A stretch of DNA of 64,000 nt from Pseudomonas wadenswilerensis (GTDB taxonomy: Bacteria > Pseudomonadota > Gammaproteobacteria > Pseudomonadales > Pseudomonadaceae). A program made the position numbers and the translations under genes. Position 1 is the first letter of the stretch, and every line of letters starts with the position of its first letter. Where the stretch lies: NCBI RefSeq assembly GCF_900497695.1, contig NZ_UIDD01000008.1, positions 372,001-436,000 of the forward strand, given 5' to 3'. Shown here one piece after another: positions 8,901 to 16,976 of this stretch. The notes below the pieces were generated by a model. That model was not told where the DNA came from and did not search any database. It was given only the letters and a program-made list of their open reading frames with translations.

Positions 8901-9005
8901 CTGGGTCGCCTGGGCCACGCCCGGGGCAAAGCCCAGGCTCGCGCAGGTGGCGGTGGCGACGCCGGCGGTACACAGCTTGAAGAACTGTCGTCTGCCAAGT
9001 CCCAT
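5955..9005 (-). CDS. fdnG: Formate dehydrogenase alpha subunit, Cys form
   Basis: 1016 residues from ATG at 9005, preceded by a clear GAGGAG site; a longer reading to 9101 is unlikely. A twin-arginine signal (MGLGRRQFFKLC) is followed by the [4Fe-4S] motif CTYCSVGCGI near residue 55 and by molybdopterin-binding regions. The length matches E. coli FdnG/FdoG. The catalytic motif reads ARVCHAPTVAALAPTFGRG: residue 197 is encoded by TGC (bases 8417-8415), where selenocysteine enzymes have UGA. The enzyme oxidises formate on the periplasmic side and feeds the respiratory quinone pool through fdxH and fdnI. Confidence 0.95.
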   Translation of the reverse strand: MGLGRRQFFKLCTAGVATATCASLGFAPGVAQATQSRQYKLLRAKETRNNCTYCSVGCGILMYSLGDGAKNAKARIFHIEGDPDHPVSRGSLCPKGAGLVDYVHSEQRLLYPEYRAPGSDKWQRISWDHAIERIARLMKDDRDANFIEKNAKGTTVNRWLSTGMLCSSAASSETGSLDQRFTRALGILGTDSQARVCHAPTVAALAPTFGRGAMTNNWVDIKNANVVLIMGGNPAEAHPVGFKWVIEAKIRNGAKVIVVDPRFNRSAAVADIYSPIRAGSDVTFLMGVVNYLISHDKIQHEYVRHYTNASLIVREDYHFDDGLFSGYDAKKRNYDRSSWTYELDSKGYAKRDLTLQHPRCVWNLLKAHVSRYTPDMVTNVCGTPKDDFLQICAILGETSAPDKTATFLYALGWTHHTNGAQMIRGSGMIQLLLGNIGMAGGGVNALRGHSNIQGYTDLGLLSLRLPGYMNLPSDEQTTLATYLKQTTPTALLEDQVNYYKHTPKFFISLMKSLWGDKATKDNDWGFDWLPKWDDSYDVLNYSNRMYEGKVNGYIAQGFNPVAAFPDKNKAQAALAKLKFLVIIDPLATETSSFWQNHGEQHDVDTASIQTEVFRLPSSCFAEEDGSIVNSGRWLQWHWAGAAPPGEAWHDGKILGHLFLKIRELYEKEGGANPAPILNMAWDYADPLDPKPEEVAKESNGRALADLHDEQGNLILRKGQLLNDFSQLRDDGTTQCFNWIFAGSWTEQGNQMARRDNADSGLGCTPGWAWAWPQNRRILYNRASADPQGKPWDPKRKLIGWDGVRWSGVDVPDFAVTAAPGGKVNPFIMLPEGLGRLFSAGAMNDGPFPEHYEPTESPLASNPLHPNVTYSPTARLYESDRQRMGKREEFPYVATTYSITELFRHWTKHARLNAIVQPEQFIEIGEKLAADKGIVQGDLVKVSTKRGYIKAKAVVTKRIRRLAVDGQDVDTIGIPCHWGYEGSTRKGFLANTLTPGIGESNTHTPEYKAFLVNIEKV

Positions 9006-9429
9006 GGGTATCTCCTCATTCTTATCGGCTGCACAAAGCTGCGGGCATAGGCATGCCCGGCAACAAGGCGTCGCAAGCGCAGTTGGCTGGGGTAAAAGCA
9101 CGGTGTGTCGCAGGTCCCTGTCTGCTGCAGGGTTTTGAGCGGACGTATGCGCGCTAGTGTATTCCCGTACGGAATGTGGGACTAATCGACCTTGTTGATA
9201 GGTCTATCGACGGGATCTATCAACGGCCCGACCATGATCAACTGTTCGCCAGGCAACAGCAGTTGGACAGATACTCGAAATTCGAACAATTGTTTAAACC
9301 GTCGTAACCGCTCAAACACAGGTAATACAAGGGTTTTGCCGGTTGGCACGGTCGCTGCAACAGCTCCCTTCGAGATTGACTATACCAATAGAAACTCGCC
9401 TATTTTTTAATCAGGTGGGGAGCAAGACC
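9006..9429. promoter_or_regulatory. Divergent control region between fdnG and the TonB receptor
   Basis: 424 bases without a convincing gene. It should hold the promoters of both operons. A near-palindrome ATTCCCGTACGGAAT lies around 9160-9175. An inverted repeat GTTGATAG/CTATCAAC lies at 9194-9224 (listed separately). TTGACT at 9376-9381, with TATTTT about 19 bp later (9401-9406), is a weak sigma70-type candidate for the TonB gene. No site can be assigned to a named regulator from the sequence alone. Confidence 0.4.
9194..9224. promoter_or_regulatory. Nested inverted repeat, candidate operator
   Basis: Perfect 8-bp arms GTTGATAG (9194-9201) and CTATCAAC (9217-9224) are 15 bp apart. The left arm also forms a smaller dyad, GATAGGTCTATC (9198-9209), so CTATC occurs twice 13 bp apart. 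The site is 189 bp upstream of fdnG and about 205 bp upstream of the TonB gene. Confidence 0.4.
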
Positions 9430-11589
9430 TTGAATTTCGTGCCTCGGGCAACATCCGTAATATTGAATTCTTCGACCAAAGTAGTAGGCAAGGACTGGAA
9501 GCTTGCCAGCGTTGGCGCCGCCCTGTTGAGCCTGGCGCCGCTGGCCCAGGCCGAGGACGCCACACAGACTGAAAAACGTCTGGAGACGGTCACCGTCCAG
9601 GCGGCCAAAGCCACCCCGGTGCAAGCGGCGCAGGCGCAACTGGACGAGATCCCCGGCGGTACCGGGCTGGTCCAGCAGGCCGAGGTGGAGAAGGGCCGGT
9701 CGGCCACCCTGGAAGACACCCTGGCCTATCAACCGGGGGTGTATGCCCAGGCCGCCGGCGGTAACGATGCAATCAAGATTTCCATCCGTGGCTCGGGCGC
9801 CAACACCTCGCCGGGCTACTTTCGTGAAGGCACCAAGTTTCTGTTCGACGGCCTGGCCCTGACCGGCGCCGGCGGCACGCCTTATGAGCTGCTCGACACC
9901 CAGGGCCTGAGCTACACCGAAGTGCTGCGCGGCGCCAACGCCTTCGAGTACGGCGCCTTGTCCCTGGGCGGGGCGATCAACTTCGTCACCAACTCCGGGC
10001 TGACCGCACCGGGCAACCGCATCAAGGTCGAGGGCGGCAGCTTTGGCTGGCAGAAGCAGACCCTCAGCACCGGTGGCGTGGCCGGCAATGCCGACTACTT
10101 CATCAGCGTCGACAACTCCAAGCGCGACGGTTACCAGGACTTCACCTTCACCAAGGCCAAGGGCGTGGTCACCAACTTCGGTTACCGCTTCAACCCGAAA
10201 CTGGAAACCCGCCTGTACATCCGCTACCGCGAGGAATACCACGAAAACTCCGGGGCGCTGACCCTGGCGCAACTGAAGAAGAATTCCTCGCAAACCAACC
10301 CCAGCACCCGCGCCACCCGTGGCGACTCGACCAAGGAAGGCTCGACCTGGGTCGGCAGCAAGACCACCTACACCTTCGACGACGACTCGACCCTGGTGGC
10401 CGGGCTGGTCTATCACAACTACCCGCAGATCCTCAGCAAGAAGAGCACGGTCAACCCCAACTACTGGGACTGGCGCGACATCAACTACTCGCTCAAGTAC
10501 ACCCGCAGCGACCAGCTGTTCGGCCTGCCGAGCACCACCAGCGTCGGCTGGAGCAGCACCCAGCACATCCGCTCCGGGGTGCGCACCTACAGCGGTGACA
10601 AGGACCTGGGCAGGTTGCAGAAGCAGGTCGAGTACGACGGCTCGTTCGACCATGTGTTCTCGCTGGGCAACGACCTCGGCCTGACCGACAACCTGTACCT
10701 GTCCACAGGCCTGTCGGCCATCGAGGTCAAGCGCAACGTCGATGTCAATTTCAGCGACCGGCCCAACACCAGCGGCATCCCCAGCCACTACCGCTACCAG
10801 GAATGGAAACTGGCGCCACGGGTCGGCCTGCGCTACTACCTGACCCCGGACGTGCAGGTATTCGGCAACGTCAGCCGCTCGATCGACCCGCCCAGTTCCT
10901 GGTCCAGTTCCGGCTCGGGGGTGACCACCAACTTCGCCAAGACCCTGGTGCCACAAAGCGCCAACACCGTCGAACTGGGGATTCGCGGGCGCTCGGAGAT
11001 CTTCGACGGCAGCCTGACCCTGTACAAATCCTGGATCAAGGACGAGCTGCTCAACGTCGAAATTCTCCCGGCCACCAACACTTCGGCCGCCGTGGTCTCG
11101 ACCGCCAACGCCAGCCCGACCATCCACCAGGGCATCGAGGCGGGGCTGACCACCAAGCTCTGGCAGCGCGATAACGGCGATGTGCTGAGCTGGCGCCAGG
11201 CCTACACCCTCAACGACTTCCACTACCGCAACGACCCGCTGTTCGCCAAGAACGAGCTGCCGGGCCTGCCCAAGCACATCTACCAGGGCGAGCTGTTCTA
11301 CCAGTACGCCAACGGCTTCTACGCCGGGGTCAACGTGCGCTCGGCGTCGAGCACGGCGGTGGACTACGCCAACAGCTTCTATGCCCCGTCCTACACCCTG
11401 TGGGGTGCACGCCTGGGGTACGACGCGCCGAACAAGACCTGGCAGGTGTACCTGGACCTGAAAAACCTCACCGACAAGGACTACGTCACCGCCCTGGTGC
11501 CCAGTTACGACGCCAAGGGCCAGGACACCGCATCGCTGTACCCGGGTGACGGCTTCGGCGCCTACACCGGGATTGCCTACAACTTCTGA
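9430..11589 (+). CDS. TonB-dependent outer-membrane receptor (FecA-like)
   Basis: About 719 residues. The proposed start is TTG at 9430, preceded by GGTGGGGAGC. The signal peptide runs to LSLAPLAQA followed by EDATQTEKR. A TonB-box-like stretch (ETVTVQA) comes next, then a plug domain (KISIRGSGANTSPGYFREG, EVLRGANAFEYGALSLGGAINFVT) and a beta-barrel ending in the aromatic terminus GAYTGIAYNF. There is no N-terminal signalling (STN) domain. It heads an operon of sulfur-type oxygenases and a peptide-family ABC importer, so it may take up an organosulfur compound or its metal complex rather than a siderophore; that is inference. Confidence 0.85.
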   Translation: MNFVPRATSVILNSSTKVVGKDWKLASVGAALLSLAPLAQAEDATQTEKRLETVTVQAAKATPVQAAQAQLDEIPGGTGLVQQAEVEKGRSATLEDTLAYQPGVYAQAAGGNDAIKISIRGSGANTSPGYFREGTKFLFDGLALTGAGGTPYELLDTQGLSYTEVLRGANAFEYGALSLGGAINFVTNSGLTAPGNRIKVEGGSFGWQKQTLSTGGVAGNADYFISVDNSKRDGYQDFTFTKAKGVVTNFGYRFNPKLETRLYIRYREEYHENSGALTLAQLKKNSSQTNPSTRATRGDSTKEGSTWVGSKTTYTFDDDSTLVAGLVYHNYPQILSKKSTVNPNYWDWRDINYSLKYTRSDQLFGLPSTTSVGWSSTQHIRSGVRTYSGDKDLGRLQKQVEYDGSFDHVFSLGNDLGLTDNLYLSTGLSAIEVKRNVDVNFSDRPNTSGIPSHYRYQEWKLAPRVGLRYYLTPDVQVFGNVSRSIDPPSSWSSSGSGVTTNFAKTLVPQSANTVELGIRGRSEIFDGSLTLYKSWIKDELLNVEILPATNTSAAVVSTANASPTIHQGIEAGLTTKLWQRDNGDVLSWRQAYTLNDFHYRNDPLFAKNELPGLPKHIYQGELFYQYANGFYAGVNVRSASSTAVDYANSFYAPSYTLWGARLGYDAPNKTWQVYLDLKNLTDKDYVTALVPSYDAKGQDTASLYPGDGFGAYTGIAYNF

Positions 11590-11633
11590 GCCAGGGGCGG
11601 GTGCCGTTCGCGCGGCACCTGCAGGAGAACCGC

Positions 11634-13349
11634 ATGAGAGTAATCGCAAGGCTGGGCGCGCCTGCCGTGCTTGGCGCGCTGCTGGCCCTGGGCGCCTGCA
11701 AGCCGGTGGAGCAGTCGCCGGGGCAGGGCAGCAGCGGCATCGACGGCACGCTGCACAACGGCACCCTGAGCTATGCCGCGCAAGACTATTACGAGGCCGC
11801 CCCAGGCAAGCCCGGTGGCACCCTGCGGGTGTCGACGGCATCCGACACCACGACGCTGGACGTGCATTCGATTTCCCACGGCAATGTGCAGTGGCTGGGG
11901 CGCATTCTGTTCGACTGCCTGCTGTACCAGGACGAGCAGGGCAATATCTCGCCGTGGCTGGCCAAGTCCTGGGAGATCTCCGACGACGGCAAGACCTACA
12001 CCTTTCATCTGCGCGATGACGTGACCTTCAGCGATGGCGAGAAATTCAACGCCCGCGCCCTGCAGGTCAACCTCGAACACATGCGCGACCCGGCAACCAA
12101 GTCGCCGCTGGCCGCCGCTTATATCGCCCCCTACGTGGATGGGCGCATCGTCGATGAGTACACCTTCGAAGCGCACCTGCGCGAAGCCTATTCGCCGTTC
12201 CTCGATGTGCTGGCGCAGTCGTGGCTGAGCATGATCTCGCCCCGGCAGATCCTCGAAGCACCGAAGACCATCGCCGAACACCCGATCGGCTCCGGGCCCT
12301 TCGTGCTGGAAAGCTACACCCGCGACCAGGGCGCCAACTTCGTCAAGCGCAAAGGCTACAACTGGGCGCCTGCGGTGACCCGGCACCAGGGCGAGGCCTA
12401 CCTCGACCGCCTTGAGCTGAGCATCGTCCCCGAACCGATGATCCGCTTCAGTACCCTGGAAGCCGGTCAGTCGGATTTCACCGTCGACGCCCCGACCCAG
12501 AACGCCCGGGCCATTCGCGACAACCCGGACTTGCAGATGCGCAGCCGCATCCGCAAGGCCAACCCGTTTCGCAGCCTGACCTTCAACGTCGAGCGCTTTC
12601 CCTTCGACGATGTGCAGGTGCGCCGCGCCGTGGCCAAGGCCATCGACCGTGACGGCCTGGCCTGGATCACCGGCTTTGGCGAGTACCTGGCCAAGGGTGA
12701 TTTTCTCGCCGCCAACACCCGCTACTACGACCCGGCGTTCAAGGACGTGCTGGCCTATGACGTGGCCGAGGCCAACCGCATTCTCGACCAGGCCGGCTGG
12801 AGCGAGCGCGACGCCCAGGGGTATCGGGTGAAGAACGACCGGCGTCTGGCCGCGCACTTGCTGACCTACGAAACCGCGGCCTACCCAAGCAGTATCGCCG
12901 TGGCCATCCAGGCCGACCTGAAGAAGATCGGCCTGCAGATCGACATCGACCTGCTACCCCTGGCCCAGGTCACCCAGCGCCGTTACGCCAGTGACTTCCA
13001 GGTGATCGGTGGCGGCTACTGGCACACCAACACCCCCGACGGCCTGTACATCCTCTACCACAGCCAGGCGATCAGCACCGCCAAGCTGATCGGCCAGAAT
13101 GCCGGGCGCTTTCGCGATGCCGAACTCGACCGGGTGCTCAGCGCCGCCCGCCAGACCACCGACCCGCTTGAGCTGAGCGGCCTCTACCGGATCGCCCAGG
13201 AGCGCCTGGCGCAGACCATCCCGGCGGTGCCGGTGTTCGAAAGCCATGTGCTGCTGGCTTACCGCAAGCAGGTCAAGGGGCTGATTTTCGACACCTCGCA
13301 CAACACCCCGTTGTTCACCAGCGTCTGGCTCGACCCGGAGGGCAAATGA
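11634..13349 (+). CDS. ABC transporter substrate-binding lipoprotein (SBP_bac_5)
   Basis: 571 residues from ATG at 11634 behind GCAGGAG. A lipobox (LGALLALGAC) directs lipidation at about Cys 20. The body has the family 5 layout: LDVHSISHGNVQWLGRILFDCL near the N-terminus, then LAKSWEISDDGKTYTFHLRD and FSDGEKFNA. This family binds peptides, nickel or other ligands for Opp/Dpp-type importers. It overlaps the permease gene by 4 bp (ATGA). The surrounding oxygenases suggest an organosulfur ligand. Confidence 0.9.
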   Translation: MRVIARLGAPAVLGALLALGACKPVEQSPGQGSSGIDGTLHNGTLSYAAQDYYEAAPGKPGGTLRVSTASDTTTLDVHSISHGNVQWLGRILFDCLLYQDEQGNISPWLAKSWEISDDGKTYTFHLRDDVTFSDGEKFNARALQVNLEHMRDPATKSPLAAAYIAPYVDGRIVDEYTFEAHLREAYSPFLDVLAQSWLSMISPRQILEAPKTIAEHPIGSGPFVLESYTRDQGANFVKRKGYNWAPAVTRHQGEAYLDRLELSIVPEPMIRFSTLEAGQSDFTVDAPTQNARAIRDNPDLQMRSRIRKANPFRSLTFNVERFPFDDVQVRRAVAKAIDRDGLAWITGFGEYLAKGDFLAANTRYYDPAFKDVLAYDVAEANRILDQAGWSERDAQGYRVKNDRRLAAHLLTYETAAYPSSIAVAIQADLKKIGLQIDIDLLPLAQVTQRRYASDFQVIGGGYWHTNTPDGLYILYHSQAISTAKLIGQNAGRFRDAELDRVLSAARQTTDPLELSGLYRIAQERLAQTIPAVPVFESHVLLAYRKQVKGLIFDTSHNTPLFTSVWLDPEGK

Positions 13350-14278
13350 CTAGCTTGCAACGATTGGCCTGGCGCCTGCTGGCCGGCATCGGCGTGCTCT
13401 GGGGCGCGGCGACCCTGACCTTCCTGGCCATCAACCTCAGTGCCGGCGACCCGGCCCTGGCGATTCTTGGCGGCCCCGATGCCATGCCCAGCGCCGAGCT
13501 GATCGCCCAGGTGCGCGCCGAATACGGCCTCGACCAGCCGCTGTGGGTGCAATACGGCCAGTACCTGGCGCGCCTGGCCCAGGGTGATCTGGGCGAGTCT
13601 TACCGCCTGCGCATCCCGGTGCTGCAGGTGATCGGCAGCCAGCTGGGCGCCACGGTGCAGTTGTCGCTGGCCGCCGCCGCGCTGTCGATCATCCTCGCGG
13701 TGACCTGCGCAGTGCTGACGGCCAACCGTCCGCGCTGGGTGCGCTCGCTGGTGTCCGGCAGCGAGCTGGTGCTGTCGTCGGCGCCGTCGTTCGTGATCGG
13801 CATTGTGCTGTTGCTGCTGTTCTCGTTCGGCTGGCACCTGCTGCCGCCGTCCGGTTCCAACAGCTGGCAAGCATTGATTTTGCCGAGCCTGGCCCTGGCC
13901 TTGCCGATTGCCGCAGTGCTGACCCAGGTGCTGCGCCAGGAGCTGGAAGACATCCTCGAACAGCCTTTTATCGCCATGGCCCGCGCCCGCGGCATGTCCG
14001 AGACCGGCGTGCGCCTCAAGCACGCCTTGCGCCATGCCCTGGTGCCGCTGGTGACGCTGTCCGGCTTCGTCTTCGCCAGCCTGCTGGGCGGCGCGGTGAT
14101 CATCGAAATGCTGTTCGCCCGCCAGGGCATCGGCCGGTTGATGCTCGACGCCGCCGTGACCAAGGACATGCCGTTGCTGCTGGGTATCACCCTGCTGGCG
14201 GCGGCGATTTACGTGGTCGTCAACTTTCTCGTCGACCTGATCAACCACTGGGTCGACCCACGCAGCAAAAGCGTATGA
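13346..14278 (+). CDS. ABC transporter permease (DppB-like)
   Basis: 310 residues with six hydrophobic segments. The N-terminal part has NLSAGDPAL and LDQPLWVQYGQYLARLAQGDLG, characteristic of OppB/DppB permeases. The EAA loop contacting the ATPase is seen in FIAMARARGMSETGVRLKHALRHALVPL. It pairs with the DppC-like permease at 18056, although three enzyme genes separate the two in the same operon. Confidence 0.9.
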   Translation: MTSLQRLAWRLLAGIGVLWGAATLTFLAINLSAGDPALAILGGPDAMPSAELIAQVRAEYGLDQPLWVQYGQYLARLAQGDLGESYRLRIPVLQVIGSQLGATVQLSLAAAALSIILAVTCAVLTANRPRWVRSLVSGSELVLSSAPSFVIGIVLLLLFSFGWHLLPPSGSNSWQALILPSLALALPIAAVLTQVLRQELEDILEQPFIAMARARGMSETGVRLKHALRHALVPLVTLSGFVFASLLGGAVIIEMLFARQGIGRLMLDAAVTKDMPLLLGITLLAAAIYVVVNFLVDLINHWVDPRSKSV

Positions 14279-14300
14279 ACCCGATTTTCAAGGACCAGCC

Positions 14301-15584
14301 ATGAGTGCCCATGATCTGCCAACACCCCTGGCCGCGAACGACGCAGGCCAGGACTATGCCCAACTGCAGGTGCGTTTTGCCCCCCTGTTTGCCCGCATTG
14401 CCGAAGGCGCGGTTGACCGCGAACAGCAACGCGAGCTGGCCCATGAGCCGGTGAGCTGGCTGCGCGACGCGGGCTTCGGCGCCTTGCGCGTGCCCCAGGC
14501 ATTGAACGGCGCGCAGGTCAGCTTGCCGGTGCTGTTTCGCCTGCTGATCGATCTGGCCGCAGCCGACTCCAACCTGCCGCAGATCTTTCGCGCGCACTTC
14601 GGCTTTGTCGAAGGCCGGCTGTCCAGCGGCGATGCCGCTTCCCAGCGTTACTGGCTGGCCAAGGTAGCGGCGGGGCAGTTGTGGGGCGCGGCCATGGCCG
14701 AACGCACCGACACCACCGGCAACTCGGTGCTGCTCACTGCCGCCGACCCGCAGGCACCAGAGGCCGGCTGGTTGCTGCAGGGCGAGAAGTACTACTGCAC
14801 CGGCGCCATTTACGCCGACTGGGTGGCGGCGGTGGCCATGCTCGACGAGGACTATGTCAGCGTGGTGGTGTCCACCACGGCCCCCGGCGTCAGCCTGGAA
14901 GACGACTGGGACGGATTCGGCCAGCGCCTGAGCGGCAGCGGCACCACCCGTTTCGCCGATGTGGCGGTGCCGCCGGAGCAGGTGCTGCGCCGCTTCAAGC
15001 CTGGTGAGCTGCGCGCCGAATCCTACCTGTCGGCGTTCTACCAGCTGTTCCACCTGGCGACCCTGGCCGGGATTGCCCGCGCCGTGCAGCGCGATGCCGT
15101 CGCCTTCGTCCAGGGCCGCACCCGCGCCTTTGGCGTGCCCGGCCAGTCCAGCCCCCAGGACGACCCGCTGGTGCAGCGGGTGATCGGCCGCCTGTCGAGC
15201 CTGGCCTATGCCGCCCAGGCCCTGGTGCTGGATGTCGCCCAAGTGCTGCAGACGGTGCACGAAGCCGAGCTCGACGGCACGGTCGGCGAAGCGCACTACG
15301 TCGAGGCCGATATCCGCACCTACCAGGCCCAGCAGGTGGTGCTGGAGCAGGCGCTCGAAGCCACCACCTTGCTGTTTGAAGTCGGCGGCGCCTCGGCCAC
15401 CAGCCAGGCCCGGCGCCTCGACCGGCACTGGCGCAACGCCCGCACCCTGGCCTCGCACAACCCGGCGATCTACCGCGAACGGGCCCTGGGTAATTACTAC
15501 TTGAATGGCGTCAGCCCCGGCGCCGCCTGGCGCCAGTTGCACGCCCAGGACAACGCCGCCCGCGACGAAGCCAGCGCGGTCTGA
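14301..15584 (+). CDS. SfnB/DszC-like flavin-dependent oxidoreductase (copy 1)
   Basis: 427 residues in an acyl-CoA-dehydrogenase fold: N-terminal helical part (RLLIDLAAADSNLPQIFRAHFGF), central beta domain (GEKYYCTGAIYADWVAAVAM), and C-terminal helices ending with GGASATSQARRLDRHWRNARTLASHN, the pattern shared by DszC and SfnB. Members use reduced FMN to oxygenate sulfur or amine substrates. The RBS AAGGA is 6 bases before the ATG at 14301. A second copy lies at 20631 in the same operon. Confidence 0.87.
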   Translation: MSAHDLPTPLAANDAGQDYAQLQVRFAPLFARIAEGAVDREQQRELAHEPVSWLRDAGFGALRVPQALNGAQVSLPVLFRLLIDLAAADSNLPQIFRAHFGFVEGRLSSGDAASQRYWLAKVAAGQLWGAAMAERTDTTGNSVLLTAADPQAPEAGWLLQGEKYYCTGAIYADWVAAVAMLDEDYVSVVVSTTAPGVSLEDDWDGFGQRLSGSGTTRFADVAVPPEQVLRRFKPGELRAESYLSAFYQLFHLATLAGIARAVQRDAVAFVQGRTRAFGVPGQSSPQDDPLVQRVIGRLSSLAYAAQALVLDVAQVLQTVHEAELDGTVGEAHYVEADIRTYQAQQVVLEQALEATTLLFEVGGASATSQARRLDRHWRNARTLASHNPAIYRERALGNYYLNGVSPGAAWRQLHAQDNAARDEASAV

Positions 15585-15604
15585 TCCCCACATAAGGAGT
15601 TGCC

Positions 15605-16948
15605 ATGAGCCAGCCCGCCAAACACATGAGCATCGGCATGAACATCCTCGGCTTCGGCGCCCACGCCGGCGCGTGGCGCCAGGCCGAGGTGCCGGCCAAT
15701 GCCTACCTGGACCCCGAGTACTACAGCAACATCGCGCGCATCGCCGAACGCGGCAAGCTCGATGCGATCTTCCTCGCCGACGGCCCGGCGCTGTTCGGCG
15801 ATATTGGCCAGCACCCGGCCGGGCGCCTGGAGCCGACCGTGCTGCTCACCGCCGTGGCCCTGGCCACCCGTCATATCGGCGTGATCGCCACCGCGTCGAG
15901 CAGCTACAACGACCCCTATAACCTGGCCCGGCGCTTCAGTTCGCTGGACCATATCAGCCGCGGCCGTGCGGCCTGGAACGTGGTCACCAATGCCGGTGAT
16001 GCCGCGGCGCAGAATTTCGGCCTGGCCGGGGCGCCGCGGCATGTCGACCGTTATGCCCGCGCCGATGAGTTCATCGACGTCACCCTTAAATTGTGGGACA
16101 GCTGGGAAGATGACGCGGTGATCGGCGATGCCCGCCGTGGGCGCTTTGCCGACCCGGCCAAGGTCCACGCCATCGACTTTGTCGGCGAGCATTTCTCGGT
16201 CAAGGGCCCGCTGAACCTGCCGCGCTCGCCCCAGGGCCGGCCAGTGCTGGTCCAGGCCGGTTCCTCCGAAGGCGGCAAAGCCCTCGGCTCGCGCTATGCC
16301 GATGCGATCTTCACCACCCAGACCACCCTGGTCGACGGTCAGGCCTTCTACCAGGAAATGAAGCAGCGCGCCCGCCAGTGGGGGCGCAACCCCGAGCACC
16401 TGAAAATCATGCCGGGGCTGTCGACGGTGATCGGCAGCAGCGAGGCCGAGGCCCAGGCGCGCTTCGACGAGCTCAACGCCTGGTACGGCGAAGCAGGGCT
16501 GATCCATCAGGTGGCGGCGCGGGTGGGGCTGGCGGTCAGCGAGCTGGAGCTGGACGCGCCGTTGCCCTGGGAGCGGATCGGCCCGGTGGCGGAATTCGAG
16601 CGCGGCTCCCACGGTTTTCTCGAAGCCCAACTGAACCTGGCGCGGCGCGAGAACCTGACCATTCGTGAGCTGTCGCGGCGCATCCTGGTCGGCCACCGGC
16701 TGATCGTCGGCACCCCGGAACAGGTCGCCGACACCCTCGAGCACTGGTTCCGCGCCGGGGCCGCCGACGGCTTCAACATCATGCCGGACATGTTCCCCTC
16801 CGGCGTCGAGGTGTTTGTCGACGAAGTGGTGCCGCTGCTGCAAAAACGCGGCGTGTTCCGCCACGAGTACCAAGGCAGCACTTTGCGCGACCACCTCGGC
16901 CTGCCGTACCCGGCCAGCCAGTACCAGCGCGCCGCCGAGGCGGTTTGA
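15605..16948 (+). CDS. FMNH2-dependent monooxygenase (NtaA/SnaA/DszA family)
   Basis: 447 residues of the luciferase-like TIM-barrel family. Visible family features are LDPEYYSNIARIAERGKLDAIFLADGPALF, ASSSYNDPYNLARRFSSLDHISRGRAAWNVVTNAGD and VQAGSSEGGKALGSRYADAIFTTQ. DszA-type enzymes cleave C-S bonds of sulfones; NtaA acts on nitrilotriacetate. AAGGAG precedes the ATG at 15605. With two DszC/SfnB-like proteins beside it, a desulfurising role is the best reading. No flavin reductase gene is in the cluster. Confidence 0.9.
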   Translation: MSQPAKHMSIGMNILGFGAHAGAWRQAEVPANAYLDPEYYSNIARIAERGKLDAIFLADGPALFGDIGQHPAGRLEPTVLLTAVALATRHIGVIATASSSYNDPYNLARRFSSLDHISRGRAAWNVVTNAGDAAAQNFGLAGAPRHVDRYARADEFIDVTLKLWDSWEDDAVIGDARRGRFADPAKVHAIDFVGEHFSVKGPLNLPRSPQGRPVLVQAGSSEGGKALGSRYADAIFTTQTTLVDGQAFYQEMKQRARQWGRNPEHLKIMPGLSTVIGSSEAEAQARFDELNAWYGEAGLIHQVAARVGLAVSELELDAPLPWERIGPVAEFERGSHGFLEAQLNLARRENLTIRELSRRILVGHRLIVGTPEQVADTLEHWFRAGAADGFNIMPDMFPSGVEVFVDEVVPLLQKRGVFRHEYQGSTLRDHLGLPYPASQYQRAAEAV

Positions 16949-16976
16949 GCCTTTTCACTTTCGCGACGGAGCGAGC

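Noticed and set aside
5799..9050. Very long plus-strand open frame opposite fdnG (over 1000 codons)
   Set aside because: It is the GC-rich antisense shadow of fdnG and has low-complexity Ala/Val/Gly/Arg composition with no motifs. Similar shadows opposite the TonB gene (9400-11841) and the NCS1 permease (59541-61343) were dropped for the same reason.
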